Assembly (NCBI GenBank): GCA_023078685.1
Contig: JALGAS010000002.1
Coordinates: 2,418,001 to 2,482,000 of the forward strand
Direction of reading: 5' to 3'
DNA from: Neopestalotiopsis rosae
Lineage: Eukaryota; Ascomycota; Sordariomycetes; Amphisphaeriales; Sporocadaceae
Length of the DNA: 64,000 nt
This document shows, piece after piece, positions 55,572-64,000 of this stretch (the first letter of the stretch is position 1; each line of letters opens with the position of its first letter). The notes under the pieces are model-generated. The model had not been told where the DNA came from. It saw only the letters and a list, made by a program, of their open reading frames with translations, and did not search any database. Both the position numbers and the translations under genes were made by a program.

Positions 55572-58500
55572 TTATGAGGTTGCCTTGCTCATCGAGATGA
55601 GGCGCTTGACACCGACCTGCATTGAGATTAGCTTTCATTCTTGAATTTTTACGTGGAGTTTATCTTACCATCCAGTTACCGCATTCATCGGTCTTGGCCG
55701 TCTGGATCTCGAGTTGCATTCTCGAAGCCTCGGGGAAGTTCTTGCCCTCCAGGGCTTGTGCAAGTTGCGTCAACTGCTCGATAGTGTCCGGCTTGACAAG
55801 CTCTTCATTGTTGAGGTGGTCGAAGAGAAGATTGAGACGCTTCTGGGTGTCCTTGACCTGCATCTGGAAGGACTGAGGTGCCTTGCCAGCCACACGCTGC
55901 ATGTCACGATTCAAGATATCCACAAGTTGCTGGGCGTTTGCTGGAATGTGCGAACGGTCACCTGCAGGGTGGCGAGGCTTTCCTGACGCGGCTGCCGGCG
56001 GGGGAGTAGGGGCAGGAGAAGCGGCAGCTCGTGGTGGGCCAGTCTTTGGGGGTCCAGCCATCGGAGGTCCAGCCATTGGTGGAGGACCTGCTGATGGAGG
56101 TGCCTGTTGTGGAGGGAAACCTCCATATGCTGATCCGGGATACCCGGCCGGGGCAGGAGTCGCTTGCGGCGAGGGCGCGTAAGCATTCGACGGCGGTGGG
56201 CGGTTACCTGGCGGAGGTGCGACACCGGGTTGCTGGGGAGGCTGGCTGACTTGTGCCCCTGGTGCAGGAGCGTAGCGGTTGCTTGGGGGACCCGCGGAAG
56301 GCGGCTGGTTATAAGGAGAAGCACTTCGTGCTACAATGTTACCCATCGGTGGTGGAGCTCCGTAGCCAGCTGGGGCCTGTGCGGAAGGAGGAGGTGCATA
56401 GGCGTTGGTAGCTGCGGAACCTGGCCGGGGAGGCGGGGGCAGCTGTCCGGCTTGCGGAGGTCCTCCAAGCGGCGACATGACACGAGCTTGGGGCGGTGGC
56501 ATCTGGCCTGCTTTCGGGGGAGGCGGGGGTGGAGTAGCAGTTCCTCGAGGCGGGCCTGCGGGAGTCAATGGTGGACCCGGTACAGTTCCCTGCATACCGA
56601 ATGGAGAGGTGATCGGGGCAGGAGCAGGCGTTCGTCGAGCTGGCTGAGCCTTTGTCACCAATGGCACGTCATTCCACTGGCCATCATCCTTCTTGATGGG
56701 TGGCGTTGAAGAGGGTGTGCCAGCTCTTGGTGGCCCACCTAGAGCTTGTGGGGGTGCATTGTAGTTCTGAACTGGAGGAGCGTAACCCATTGGAGTGTAG
56801 GAAGAAGCCTGGGGAGCAGGGGTAGCCTGGAATCCACTAGGTGCGTAAGGGTTGGCTGCAACATTTGGAGGTGCGTAGGCCCTCGAAGCCTGTGGTGTAG
56901 GGTAACCACTGGTTGCCGGAGGTGCGTACGCATTGGAAGGCTGAGGTGGGAACGGAGTCGCTGCAGGAATCTGGGCGGCCGGAGAGCCATACGGGTTCAT
57001 AGGGCTCGCCGCTGCTTGTGCGCCAGGATAGCCAAAGGAGGCTGTCTGTCTCGTTGTCTTCGGAATGCTGACAGCAGGCTGCTGGGTCTTCTTCTGAGTG
57101 GCCAAGTTCAAGCGGCTGCGTGCAAGGTCGGCAGCAGGATATGTGCTGGGCAGCAGGCTGAGGTACTTCTGAGCCACAGAGAGTTGTCCGTGCCCGGCCA
57201 CGATATCAGCGTACTCGACGTACTTGTCGTACAAGGAGCCCAATTTCCATCCTGAAGTCTCCTGGAGCTCCGTGTCTTGGAACTTGGTAACTTCTCGGAA
57301 GATGGAAACCTTCTCAATGAAGTGTTGCAGAGTTCTGGCATGAATGGAGTAAGATGAATCATTGCCCTCTGCAAGACCGGCCTTCTCAGCCTCGTCGAGC
57401 TCAGATATCCAGATGTTTACGACCTTCTCAAGCTTGTGACCAACCAAGAAGCAGAAAGAAGCGTCTTGCCTCGAGCCGGATTCGTAGATGCGGTCACCAA
57501 GAGCTTCGCAGAGATCAGGGAACTCTTCTGGGCTCGCATATGTGCACAGAGTGACCATTGTCTCCTTCCAGTTGGACAGGTCGGCATTGTACACGACATC
57601 CCAGAGGTTCTTGACAATGACAGAGCTGAGCAGGCGGAGGTAGTTCGGCATGCCAACCTTCTGAGTAAGGTATGCGGATTGAACCTTGTCGACCAGTTCC
57701 TTGCCACCACAGTGAGCGATCATGAAGGCGTCAGCCATCCTTTCCTCCTTCAGGCAAATGGCAGTAGCCTTTTCAAACTCGCCAACCATCAAGGCTCGAG
57801 TGATGGACTTTTCGACAGCAGAATCGGTTTCAGCGAATAGGTGGAAGGGGTTGTCTGTCTTGGCACCCTTAGTAGCAGAAAGATTTGCCAAAAAGTCATC
57901 GCCTTCTCCTTCAGCGCCTTCAGAAAAGAACATGGAGAGACGGTTCTTCTTGTGTCCCTTCTTTGGTGCGAGCTTATCCGGTTCCGCAACAGACTCTGGC
58001 TCCTTAGACTCGACCTCTTCGGTAGTACCATTAGTAGCTTCCTCTTCCACTTGAGAGAAACCAAGGTAGTCGACGATCTGCTTCCGAGGGTTCTCTGCCA
58101 GGAGAGTCTCCATGACGCGCCACTCTTCCTTCTCTTCATCCGTCTTAGCGTTGTCCTTGTGGGAATCACAAATGGCAACAAGATCACCCGACTTCATAGA
58201 CTCTTCAAACTTCTCAGTGCTTGAACCAATGTCGGAGTCCACAGTGAATTGCGAAATCTCGATCTTGGAGGAGCGCTTTTGTCCAGGCTGGGCGGGGTTG
58301 GCCTTGAGGATAATGAGCTTGCCTCCAAATCCAAAGGAGACGCCAACGGGTCTCTTGAACCACTTGGGTGCCTCCACCAAGGAGAAGGTGGCTTCTTGGG
58401 GCTGAGTCTGAGCCTGTGTGAAGAAGTCCTCACCATCCAAGTTACTCTGGGTGTTGGACTGGACTGCGGCAGGGTTGGTGTTTTGAAGAGTCTGGATCGT

Positions 58501-59545
58501 GATCTTGCCATCGAAGCCAGCTGTTGCGGACAGATTGGGGTTCTCTGGGTTGAAACGAGTCGAGAAGGTCCAGTTGGTAACCTCAGGGAACTCTCCAAAA
58601 CGCTCGCCAGTCTGGGGGTTCCAAATCAATGTGCGGTTGTCCTTGCCGCAGGACAGTAGAATGTCTGCATCTTGCTCACACCACGAAAGCGACAGGATAC
58701 CTTGCTCGTGACCTTGAAGTGTTCTTTCAGGCGCATTCGAGTTGCGCAGGTCCCAAAGCAGAATCAGCGGCGCATTGTCGTCGGGCGTCGCAGTCAAGAG
58801 CTTTGTGGAGTTGTTCGGGTCCCATGCGATGGCGCTGACAGCCTTTCGGTTGTTGTTGAGGGTCAAGGATGCCTTCTTGGTCTTCAAGTCCCATACTGTA
58901 ACAAAACCACCAGTACCACCCGTGGCAAGAATGTGTGCGACTTTGCGATTCCATGCGACGCATTCGAGGTCGTCCGATCGAGCGGCCGTGTTGCCAAGTC
59001 GGAAAGCGTTCGAGGGGTCGTTTACATCGTAGATAAAGAGCTCTCCCTTGGCTCCTGCGGTAGCGAGGATCTGGGGTCGCAGCGGGTTGAACTGCAGCGA
59101 CTTGATAGCACCGGTGTGCTTAGTGGTTCGAGCAATGAGGGCATCGTCGGATCCGTCAATCAGCTTCTGGGCATCCCAGAGGTCGAGAGCCCCGTTCTCA
59201 AGTGCACCCGCAATGATACCTCGAGGGTGGTCTTCTGTTGCCGGGCCCCATGCAATATCGTAGAATCTGGCAGCAGCACCATGTCAGCTAAAGTGGTCCC
59301 TGACAGCGTGCGTTGTGGCGTTGGATTTATTTTTACCTCGAGTCTGCAGAAATGCTGGCGATAGGTTGAAGCTCCAGTCCTTGTTCCTGGTTGTCCAGGC
59401 TCAAGTCCCACAGCTCAAGCTTCGTCTCGTCCGAGAAGTCGGCATCGACGGCGCCAGCTCGAGTTCCGGTGACGATAAGAGGAGTTGCAGCACCAGGCGA
59501 CCAGGCAAAGGCCGCCGTGCGCGAGATCTCCCTTAAACGGACCAT
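55572..59545 (-). CDS. SEC31: SEC31, outer COPII coat protein, 1283 aa
   Basis: Forms the outer cage of COPII vesicles at the ER with SEC13 and stimulates SAR1 GTP hydrolysis. Exons 59545-59337, 59266-55669 and 55616-55572 sum to 1284 codons with matching phases. The start [17 protein letters not shown] is the typical N-terminus. WD40 blades fill about residues 1-340 ([57 protein letters not shown]). The alpha-solenoid (SEC31-SEC13 interaction element and ancestral coatomer element) follows, including [10 protein letters not shown] and [20 protein letters not shown]. The long Pro/Gly/Ala/Gln-rich segment (about 800-1130) is the SEC23-binding linker, and the C-terminal helical domain ends [17 protein letters not shown]. 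The last 15 codons are on a tiny third exon. Essential gene. Confidence 0.96.
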
Positions 59546-60112
59546 GGTGACTGCTCACGATGGTGCAGCCAAGTTTGGGTGGCCGGGTCAGATCAAGCTG
59601 CTGGGTCTCGTTTGGAGGGGTTGTTGGGTCGAGTTACGTATAAGGGGTGGGCAATGGACAATGATTTGTATAATTCAAGCAGGCGTAGACATTGGTCCCT
59701 CTAGACCTGCTAGGAGTATCCGGTATAACTGCGAGAGGGAGTCGACTTGTTCTGCAGAACCGGAACTTTAAGTGAATTGGGAAAATGCCAGCTCACTCAA
59801 GTCTCATAGTCAATCTAGGCCAGGGCAGGCGAGTTGGGTGCGCTCATCGGTCGAAGACGACACATCGCTGCACCCAAAGGAGCTGTGGCTGACGACCGTA
59901 AAGGGGGGCCCGTGCCCCACATTCGAGATCTCCCCCACACTAGGCAGAGGGGAGATGAAGGAATTCTGTGAGGCGGTGCTATGGCGGGAGCTTTGTTAGG
60001 GAGGACATAGCTCTTTATTCTTCTTTGCACGTGGGTTGCCGCAATAATCCACAACGACGAATCCCAGCTTTGCGAATTCAACGTCCTGCTGGAAAAGAGA
60101 CAAAAAAGCAAA
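59546..60112. promoter_or_regulatory. divergent promoter of SEC31 and the RRM gene
   Basis: 567 bp between start codons pointing apart. No TATA box is evident near either start, as usual for housekeeping genes. Confidence 0.5.
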
Positions 60113-60625
60113 ATGACGGACGCAAAGAGGTGGAAGGCGACCGTCTTCGTGGGAGGTCTGGCTGGCCTGGTTAACCCTGCCAGTTTGCACGATGCATTTA
60201 TTCCATTTGGCGAGATTGCCGACATATCACTGCCCAAAAACGACAAGCCAGATGCCACAGAGCCGCATCGTGGATTCGCCTATGTCGAGTATGAGGACGA
60301 GCAGGATGCCAAGGAAGCAATCGACAACATGGATCAGTCAGAATTCTTTGGCAGAATTCTCAAAGTTTCTGCTGCCAAGGCGCCCAAGAGCGCTGATGAA
60401 GGACTGGGAAGCAAGACAGCCGTCTGGCAACAGGTATGGTACTCCACTCGTGCGCAACTATGGATTGATAGCTCACACAAATTTCAGGAGAGCTGGCTGG
60501 CAGAACATGCAGTGAGTGAGGAGGACAGGGCTGCAGCAGATGGTGCGCAGGCGGTTGATGATCGGCCAGAGGATCCTATGCAGGGCCTTGAAGGCTTGGA
60601 TGTTGCCGGACCACGACCGGAGTAG
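60113..60625 (+). CDS. RRM protein related to the cyclophilin-E type RNA-binding module, 152 aa
   Basis: Nuclear RNA-binding protein. Exons 60113-60433 and 60488-60625 (54-nt intron GTATGG..TTTCAG) give 153 codons. A single RNA recognition motif occupies residues 8-90. RNP2 is ATVFVGGL, RNP1 is HRGFAYVEY, with SLHDAFIPFGEIADISLP between them and ILKVSAAK closing the fold. The order and wording resemble the RRM of PPIE/cyclophilin 33-like proteins, but no prolyl isomerase domain follows. The C-terminus is short and acidic (SWLAEHAVSEEDRAAADG). The intron is a multiple of three without a stop, so retention would insert 18 residues. A splicing role is inferred from family only. Confidence 0.88.
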   Translation: MTDAKRWKATVFVGGLAGLVNPASLHDAFIPFGEIADISLPKNDKPDATEPHRGFAYVEYEDEQDAKEAIDNMDQSEFFGRILKVSAAKAPKSADEGLGSKTAVWQQVWYSTRAQLWIDSSHKFQESWLAEHAVSEEDRAAADGAQAVDDRPEDPMQGLEGLDVAGPRPE

Positions 60626-60889
60626 GGAGACTGAAGCAGCTGCTTTTTGTCCTTGTTTGGTTTTCTCTCACATAGCGATGGCGTTGGTTACTGTCAGAAT
60701 TGGACGGGCATATCGGTTGGACGCAGGCGGCAGGCGCCGGCAATTCTCTATATCATGCTTGATCTCTGCTATATTTCACTGCCTTCCAACTTCACCCCTT
60801 CCGAGGACTAGAATGTACAATGCTGTGGTCTTTTTCCTGAGCAACAAAACACCTCGCCTATCGTGTCATCTCTGTCGAGTATTTGACAC

Positions 60890-61394
60890 TTAGTGGTGCT
60901 CGCCCGAGGCGGCAGCATCAGCTGCGCGGTTTTGTCTCTGGAGGCGCAGGTTCTTGTCAACCCAGAACTTGCGGGCGCTCGAGTAGCCGGCAGCGAAAAC
61001 AGCGAAACCGACGACGATACCTATATATCAATAATTAGATGGCGAGCCCCTGTGCCAAGTATAGACGCTCGTGTGCTCACCGAGGGGCCACAGTTCGGCC
61101 GGGATCTTTCGGAGCTTGCGCAGACGCTGGGAGACGGTGTGGCCTATCGCGGACCTGGTCAGCATTCTAATTGTATGTCGTAGCCCATGGCGATATATCT
61201 CGAAGATGTTCTGAGGGCATTCATGTTGGTGTCGGATGACAATGGCTCGACAACATACCAGCCTGGTCCTCGGCCTGTCACAGCAAGTTAGTACGTCATT
61301 TCCATGCCCAGAAGCCCGGGGAAAGGGCACCCACAGGAGGAGCACGCATCATGCGTCTCGTAGGCTGCATTCTCATAATCTGGGAGGGATACAT
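60890..61394 (-). CDS. small mitochondrial inner-membrane protein, MLRQ/B12D (NDUFA4-like), 85 aa
   Basis: Exons 61394-61331, 61143-61081 and 61020-60890, both introns phase 1, give 86 codons. The N-terminus MYPSQIMRMQPTRRMMRAPP is a basic presequence. Exon 2 contributes HTVSQRLRKLRKIPAELWPL, and exon 3 gives the single membrane helix GIVVGFAVFAAGYSSARKFW followed by VDKNLRLQRQNRAADAAASG. A short helix after PAELWPL and the DKNLRLxRQ tail fit fungal NADH-ubiquinone-reductase MLRQ-subunit-like (B12D) proteins. In animals NDUFA4 is now assigned to cytochrome c oxidase. It sits head to head with COX12, which supports a respiratory-chain role. The family call is by pattern and may need correction. 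The long frame across 61028-61345 is an artefact of reading through intron 1. Confidence 0.72.
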
Positions 61395-61785
61395 ATTGGG
61401 CGGGTTGTTCGAGGGGATGGAGGGGAGATTGGTCTCGTCGATGCGAACGCTGTTCTTGTCGTGCTTGGAGCGACTTTGGATGTGTTTCTAGTGTCCCGAA
61501 CCAGCGAAAATGGAAGCAATGGACCCATTTTTGGACAAAAGAAGCTCGGTCTTGGGCGTCTGACCAATGACGGGTCATGCAATGCGGCCCACCCTTACCT
61601 CTCCGAGCTCACTAACAATTCTGCGCCTCAGGCACTCCAGCCGCTTTTGCCCTTCCGCCAATCGAACGATTCCGACTACCAAGCTACTCGAAGAATCATA
61701 GACCTCATTCTAAATCTATCTGTCTTTCTGCCATTGAGCACCACCGTCCCCTCTCCACTCTCTACAAAGCTCAGAAACCGCCAAC
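61395..61785. promoter_or_regulatory. divergent promoter of the MLRQ-like gene and COX12
   Basis: 391 bp separate the two ATGs. It probably coordinates two respiratory-chain genes. A CCAAT element (opposite-strand ATTGG) is seen at about 61565 and 61659, consistent with HAP-complex control of respiratory genes, but this is weak evidence. Confidence 0.45.
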
Positions 61786-62300
61786 ATGTCCGACGACGAT
61801 CGCGAAACCAAGCCCTTCAAGTTCGTCACCGGTAAGTAGACCCTGCTGCGGCGCCCCGTAAAAGGCTCACTTGGCTCATTGTGCTAATTCGCGATTCTCT
61901 AGCTGGTAAGAAAACGCTGTTCCCGCCACTCTCCGCCCGACCGATGCGATCCCATCCGATATGCGATTGTGGTGTCATGAAATACGATAATGGATTCTCT
62001 GACAAGTGATATGTGAACAGGTGTCGATGCTCGATTCCCCAACCAGAACCAGACCAAGCACTGCTGGCAGAACTACGTCGACTACCACAAGTGTATCAAC
62101 GCCAAGGGCGAGGACTTTGCCCCTTGCCGCCAGGTACGACTTCAGCCCGGACGCCCGGCTTTCTATGCGGAGCATGCGATTTTAACATGATGATTATTTA
62201 GTTCTTCCTTGCCTACCGATCCCTGTGCCCCAGCGGTTGGTACCAGCGATGGGACGACCAGCGTGAGGCCGGTAACTTCCCTGCCAAGCTGGACGTATAA
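61786..62300 (+). CDS. COX12: cytochrome c oxidase subunit VIb (COX12), 85-86 aa
   Basis: Intermembrane-space subunit of complex IV at the dimer interface. Exons 61786-61831, 62021-62133 and 62202-62300 give 86 codons. The protein starts [15 protein letters not shown] and continues [20 protein letters not shown]. It has the twin-cysteine CHCH fold: [11 protein letters not shown] (C-x9-C) and [12 protein letters not shown] (C-x10-C). It ends [12 protein letters not shown]. The first intron is unusual: within it, at 61901-61910, the sequence reads ag-ctg-gtaag, so a 3-nt exon CTG could be included between two consensus introns and would change VTGVDA to VTAGVDA. Both versions are in frame. Tail-to-tail with SDE2. 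Confidence 0.95.
61903..61905 (+). other. COX12: candidate 3-nt micro-exon of COX12
   Basis: The bases CTG are preceded by gattctctag (pyrimidine-rich acceptor) and followed by gtaaga (donor). Both flanking introns would be phase 1 and phase 1. Inclusion adds a single Ala. Confidence 0.5.
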
Positions 62301-62876
62301 ATGTATCCGACGGTTTTAGAGACGGGTGATTACTGTATAAAGTGGACGGAGGCGCATTTCAGAAATTGGAAGGCCTAGTGGTGCTAGGATGTATCATAGA
62401 TTCCTTTCGGCCAGACCAATACAGAGCATCGACCTGCTTATCTGCAATTTGTAAGATTTGCCAATTCCTCGCGTTTCCCACGGATTGAAACATTTTTGCT
62501 GGATACTTGAATTGTCAATACTACAGCCATCAACTAGGCGGTATCTTAGAAGTACCAAGCTATAGTCGGGGATCGATGACGTTTCTTTTTTGACCGCTCA
62601 AGGACAGACAGTAGATAATGCTCAGTCTGCGTGGGAGTGCTGAGACACATGACATCCGCCATATTACTACCGAATAGCAAATCATTCTTAGTGACCGGGG
62701 ACGTTGGAAAGTCGAATGCGAGCGCCATGAAAGGATATATTATAATTGTGAGAAAATGCAACACGATACGCTGAACGATCTTGGGCTTTTGTCTGGAAAG
62801 CCCGCTATGATATAAACGCCAAAGTCACCAATGACCAATGCCTAAAAATTATTCCAATCCAAGTCGAATCATACAA
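62301..62876. other. intergenic, convergent 3' ends, 576 bp
   Basis: 3' regions of COX12 and SDE2. Nothing else is seen. Confidence 0.5.
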
Positions 62877-63698
62877 CTACTCTTCGTCGCTGGAACTCAT
62901 GAACTCATCATCTTCGTCGAAACCGGCAAAGGTCCGTGTGGCTGGTTGTTTGCCTTTCGAGATGAGTGGTGGCGAAACAGACTTTGAACTTGAGCCGGAA
63001 ATCTCTTGCTCATCATCTTCCGACGAGGAACTGCCCTTGGCCACGATATTGTCCGTGTAGTTGCCAGACTTGATGGCAGCCAGCACGGCATCTCGCGTCC
63101 TCTCGCCAGCTTCCTCCTTGTCCTCGACCCACTTGCCGTCCAGTCTGCCTTTGGTGTTGTGTTTGATTTCGTGCTCCTTCTGATCTGCAGCATCCACAAC
63201 GGCCTGCCAACGCTCTCGGCGCTTCTGCTTCTCCTTTTGTTCCATCTCCGGCTTAATGGCCAAGTATTCGGCCAGAGCCTTTGCCTCATTGACGGTTCGC
63301 AGCCGTCTACCGTCCAAGTTTCTGCTTGATCCATTCTCGTCGCCGTTCTTCTTCTTCCTTGATGACATGCGACCACCTGCAGCACGCAACTGAGATCCAA
63401 AACCTCCCTTTCCACCGCATAGCGGTGTCGAAAGTCGCAGCGACACAAAATCATCCTCTTCTGACAGTCCGCACACGGAGGCAAACGGCGTAGATGAGGG
63501 GATTATGGATGGCAAGAGCTGCTTATTCGAGGTCGTGGTCAAGACGAGACGGTGCTCTCTTGGGTCTGATGGTAGGCGTTGCTTGAGGCTGTCTGCTACC
63601 TCCTCGAGAGTTGCATCCGAGGACACTGGAAAAGACAATGTCGACGGGCCATACCCGGCAATACTGCTGACGAACACATTGATCGACGAGTTCTTCAT
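62877..63698 (-). CDS. SDE2: SDE2-type splicing/silencing factor with ubiquitin-fold precursor, 273 aa
   Basis: Made as a precursor with an N-terminal ubiquitin-like domain (residues 1-96) that is cut after Gly-Gly by ubiquitin proteases. In fission yeast the released C-terminal part joins the spliceosome for selected introns and supports telomeric silencing. The cleavage site [14 protein letters not shown] is present (Gly95-Gly96, Lys97). The conserved stretch after it ([20 protein letters not shown], then [20 protein letters not shown]) and [15 protein letters not shown] match the family. A Ser/Glu/Asp-rich tail ends EFMSSSDEE. The start [17 protein letters not shown] begins the ubiquitin fold; a longer in-frame extension to 63974 is rejected because it would precede that domain with basic low-complexity sequence. 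Single exon. Confidence 0.92.
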   Translation of the reverse strand: MKNSSINVFVSSIAGYGPSTLSFPVSSDATLEEVADSLKQRLPSDPREHRLVLTTTSNKQLLPSIIPSSTPFASVCGLSEEDDFVSLRLSTPLCGGKGGFGSQLRAAGGRMSSRKKKNGDENGSSRNLDGRRLRTVNEAKALAEYLAIKPEMEQKEKQKRRERWQAVVDAADQKEHEIKHNTKGRLDGKWVEDKEEAGERTRDAVLAAIKSGNYTDNIVAKGSSSSEDDEQEISGSSSKSVSPPLISKGKQPATRTFAGFDEDDEFMSSSDEE

Positions 63699-64000
63699 GG
63701 TGATGAGTGGTGGGCCAAAGCGACGTTCGCGACAGTGTATGATAGTGAAGTAGTCCTGGCGAGATGCCGCTGTAGTAGCAGCTGAGGTGACAAATCCGGA
63801 GTGGCGATCTTTGGCGCCTTTTGAGTTTCTCGTTTCCCCGTGGGATGAAGGTTTAATTGAAGGTATCTGGTGAATTTCTCTTGCTTCCCTCTTGTGTTGG
63901 AGGTGTTGCGTGGCCCAGTGGTGTTTATTATCGCGAAAGCGCAGAGGTTCTAGGTAGAGAGTCCCAACTTGCATGTATGTAGGTCAACGTTATCACGCGC
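63699..64000. other. promoter region of SDE2, to window edge
   Basis: 302 bases upstream of SDE2, with no other coding signal. Confidence 0.45.

Noticed and set aside
55714..59364. Several 100-230 codon plus-strand frames
   Set aside because: They lie antisense to SEC31, whose conserved domains explain the sequence.
61028..61345. 105-codon minus-strand frame as the start of the MLRQ-like protein
   Set aside because: It would have no presequence-like start. Joining exon 61331-61394 to 61081-61143 gives matching phases and a coherent 85-aa protein.
61236..61835. 199-codon plus-strand frame
   Set aside because: It crosses the divergent promoter and exon 1 of COX12 in another frame. The COX12 exons are certain.
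1..64000. CRISPR arrays, bacterial operons, rRNA or tRNA genes
   Set aside because: No spaced direct repeats, no cloverleaf with both promoter boxes, and all genes are eukaryotic with introns.

Overview
The window is nuclear DNA from a filamentous ascomycete (Pezizomycotina), most likely a sordariomycete and plausibly Hypocreales. The evidence is short introns of about 48-190 nt with GT(A/G)AGT-type donors and CTAAC-like branch sites. There are also PTH11-like seven-helix membrane proteins, a Zn2Cys6 regulator, a NACHT-ankyrin protein, fungal APH-like kinases, and fungal versions of SEC31, COX12, KGD4/YMR31 and SDE2. All exon models come from reading splice signals and checking phase. Where I give an exon set, the phases close and the total length is a multiple of three. 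I had no transcript or database evidence.

Left half (0-32 kb), accessory genes with a few core genes. The minus strand of the left edge holds the 5' end of a mitochondrial-type protein. Then come a five-exon tyrosinase, an orphan GC-rich gene at 4.6 kb, an APH/choline-kinase-like phosphotransferase, a PTH11-like membrane protein, a secreted pepsin-like protease with a GC-AG intron, a gene-poor stretch at 11.4-15.8 kb, KGD4/YMR31, a small zinc-finger-like nuclear protein, a fungal APH-like kinase with a damaged active site, a mucin-like PAN-domain secreted protein, a Zn2Cys6 transcription factor and a 1334-aa NACHT-ankyrin (NLR-like) protein. The last ankyrin repeats of the NLR-like protein are almost identical at DNA level.

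Middle (33-46 kb), an alpha-L-rhamnosidase (GH78) locus. Two apparently intact secreted enzymes are divergently transcribed from a roughly 490-bp interval. A third copy has a clean full-length frame apart from one in-frame TGA. A decayed 3' fragment of a fourth copy lies 3.2 kb further on, next to a small inverted repeat. Together they suggest expansion and decay of a rhamnoside-degrading gene cluster.

Region 42-54 kb is poorly conserved. It has two related C-x3-C/C-x-C zinc-finger plus AT-hook-like genes about 10 kb apart whose long frames lack any ATG, a second PTH11-like gene, an uncharacterised gene near 49-51 kb, and long empty stretches.

Right end (54-64 kb), a compact housekeeping block: an SDR oxidoreductase, the COPII coat protein SEC31, an RRM protein, a small inner-membrane MLRQ/B12D-like protein head to head with COX12, and SDE2. 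COX12 may use a 3-nt micro-exon.
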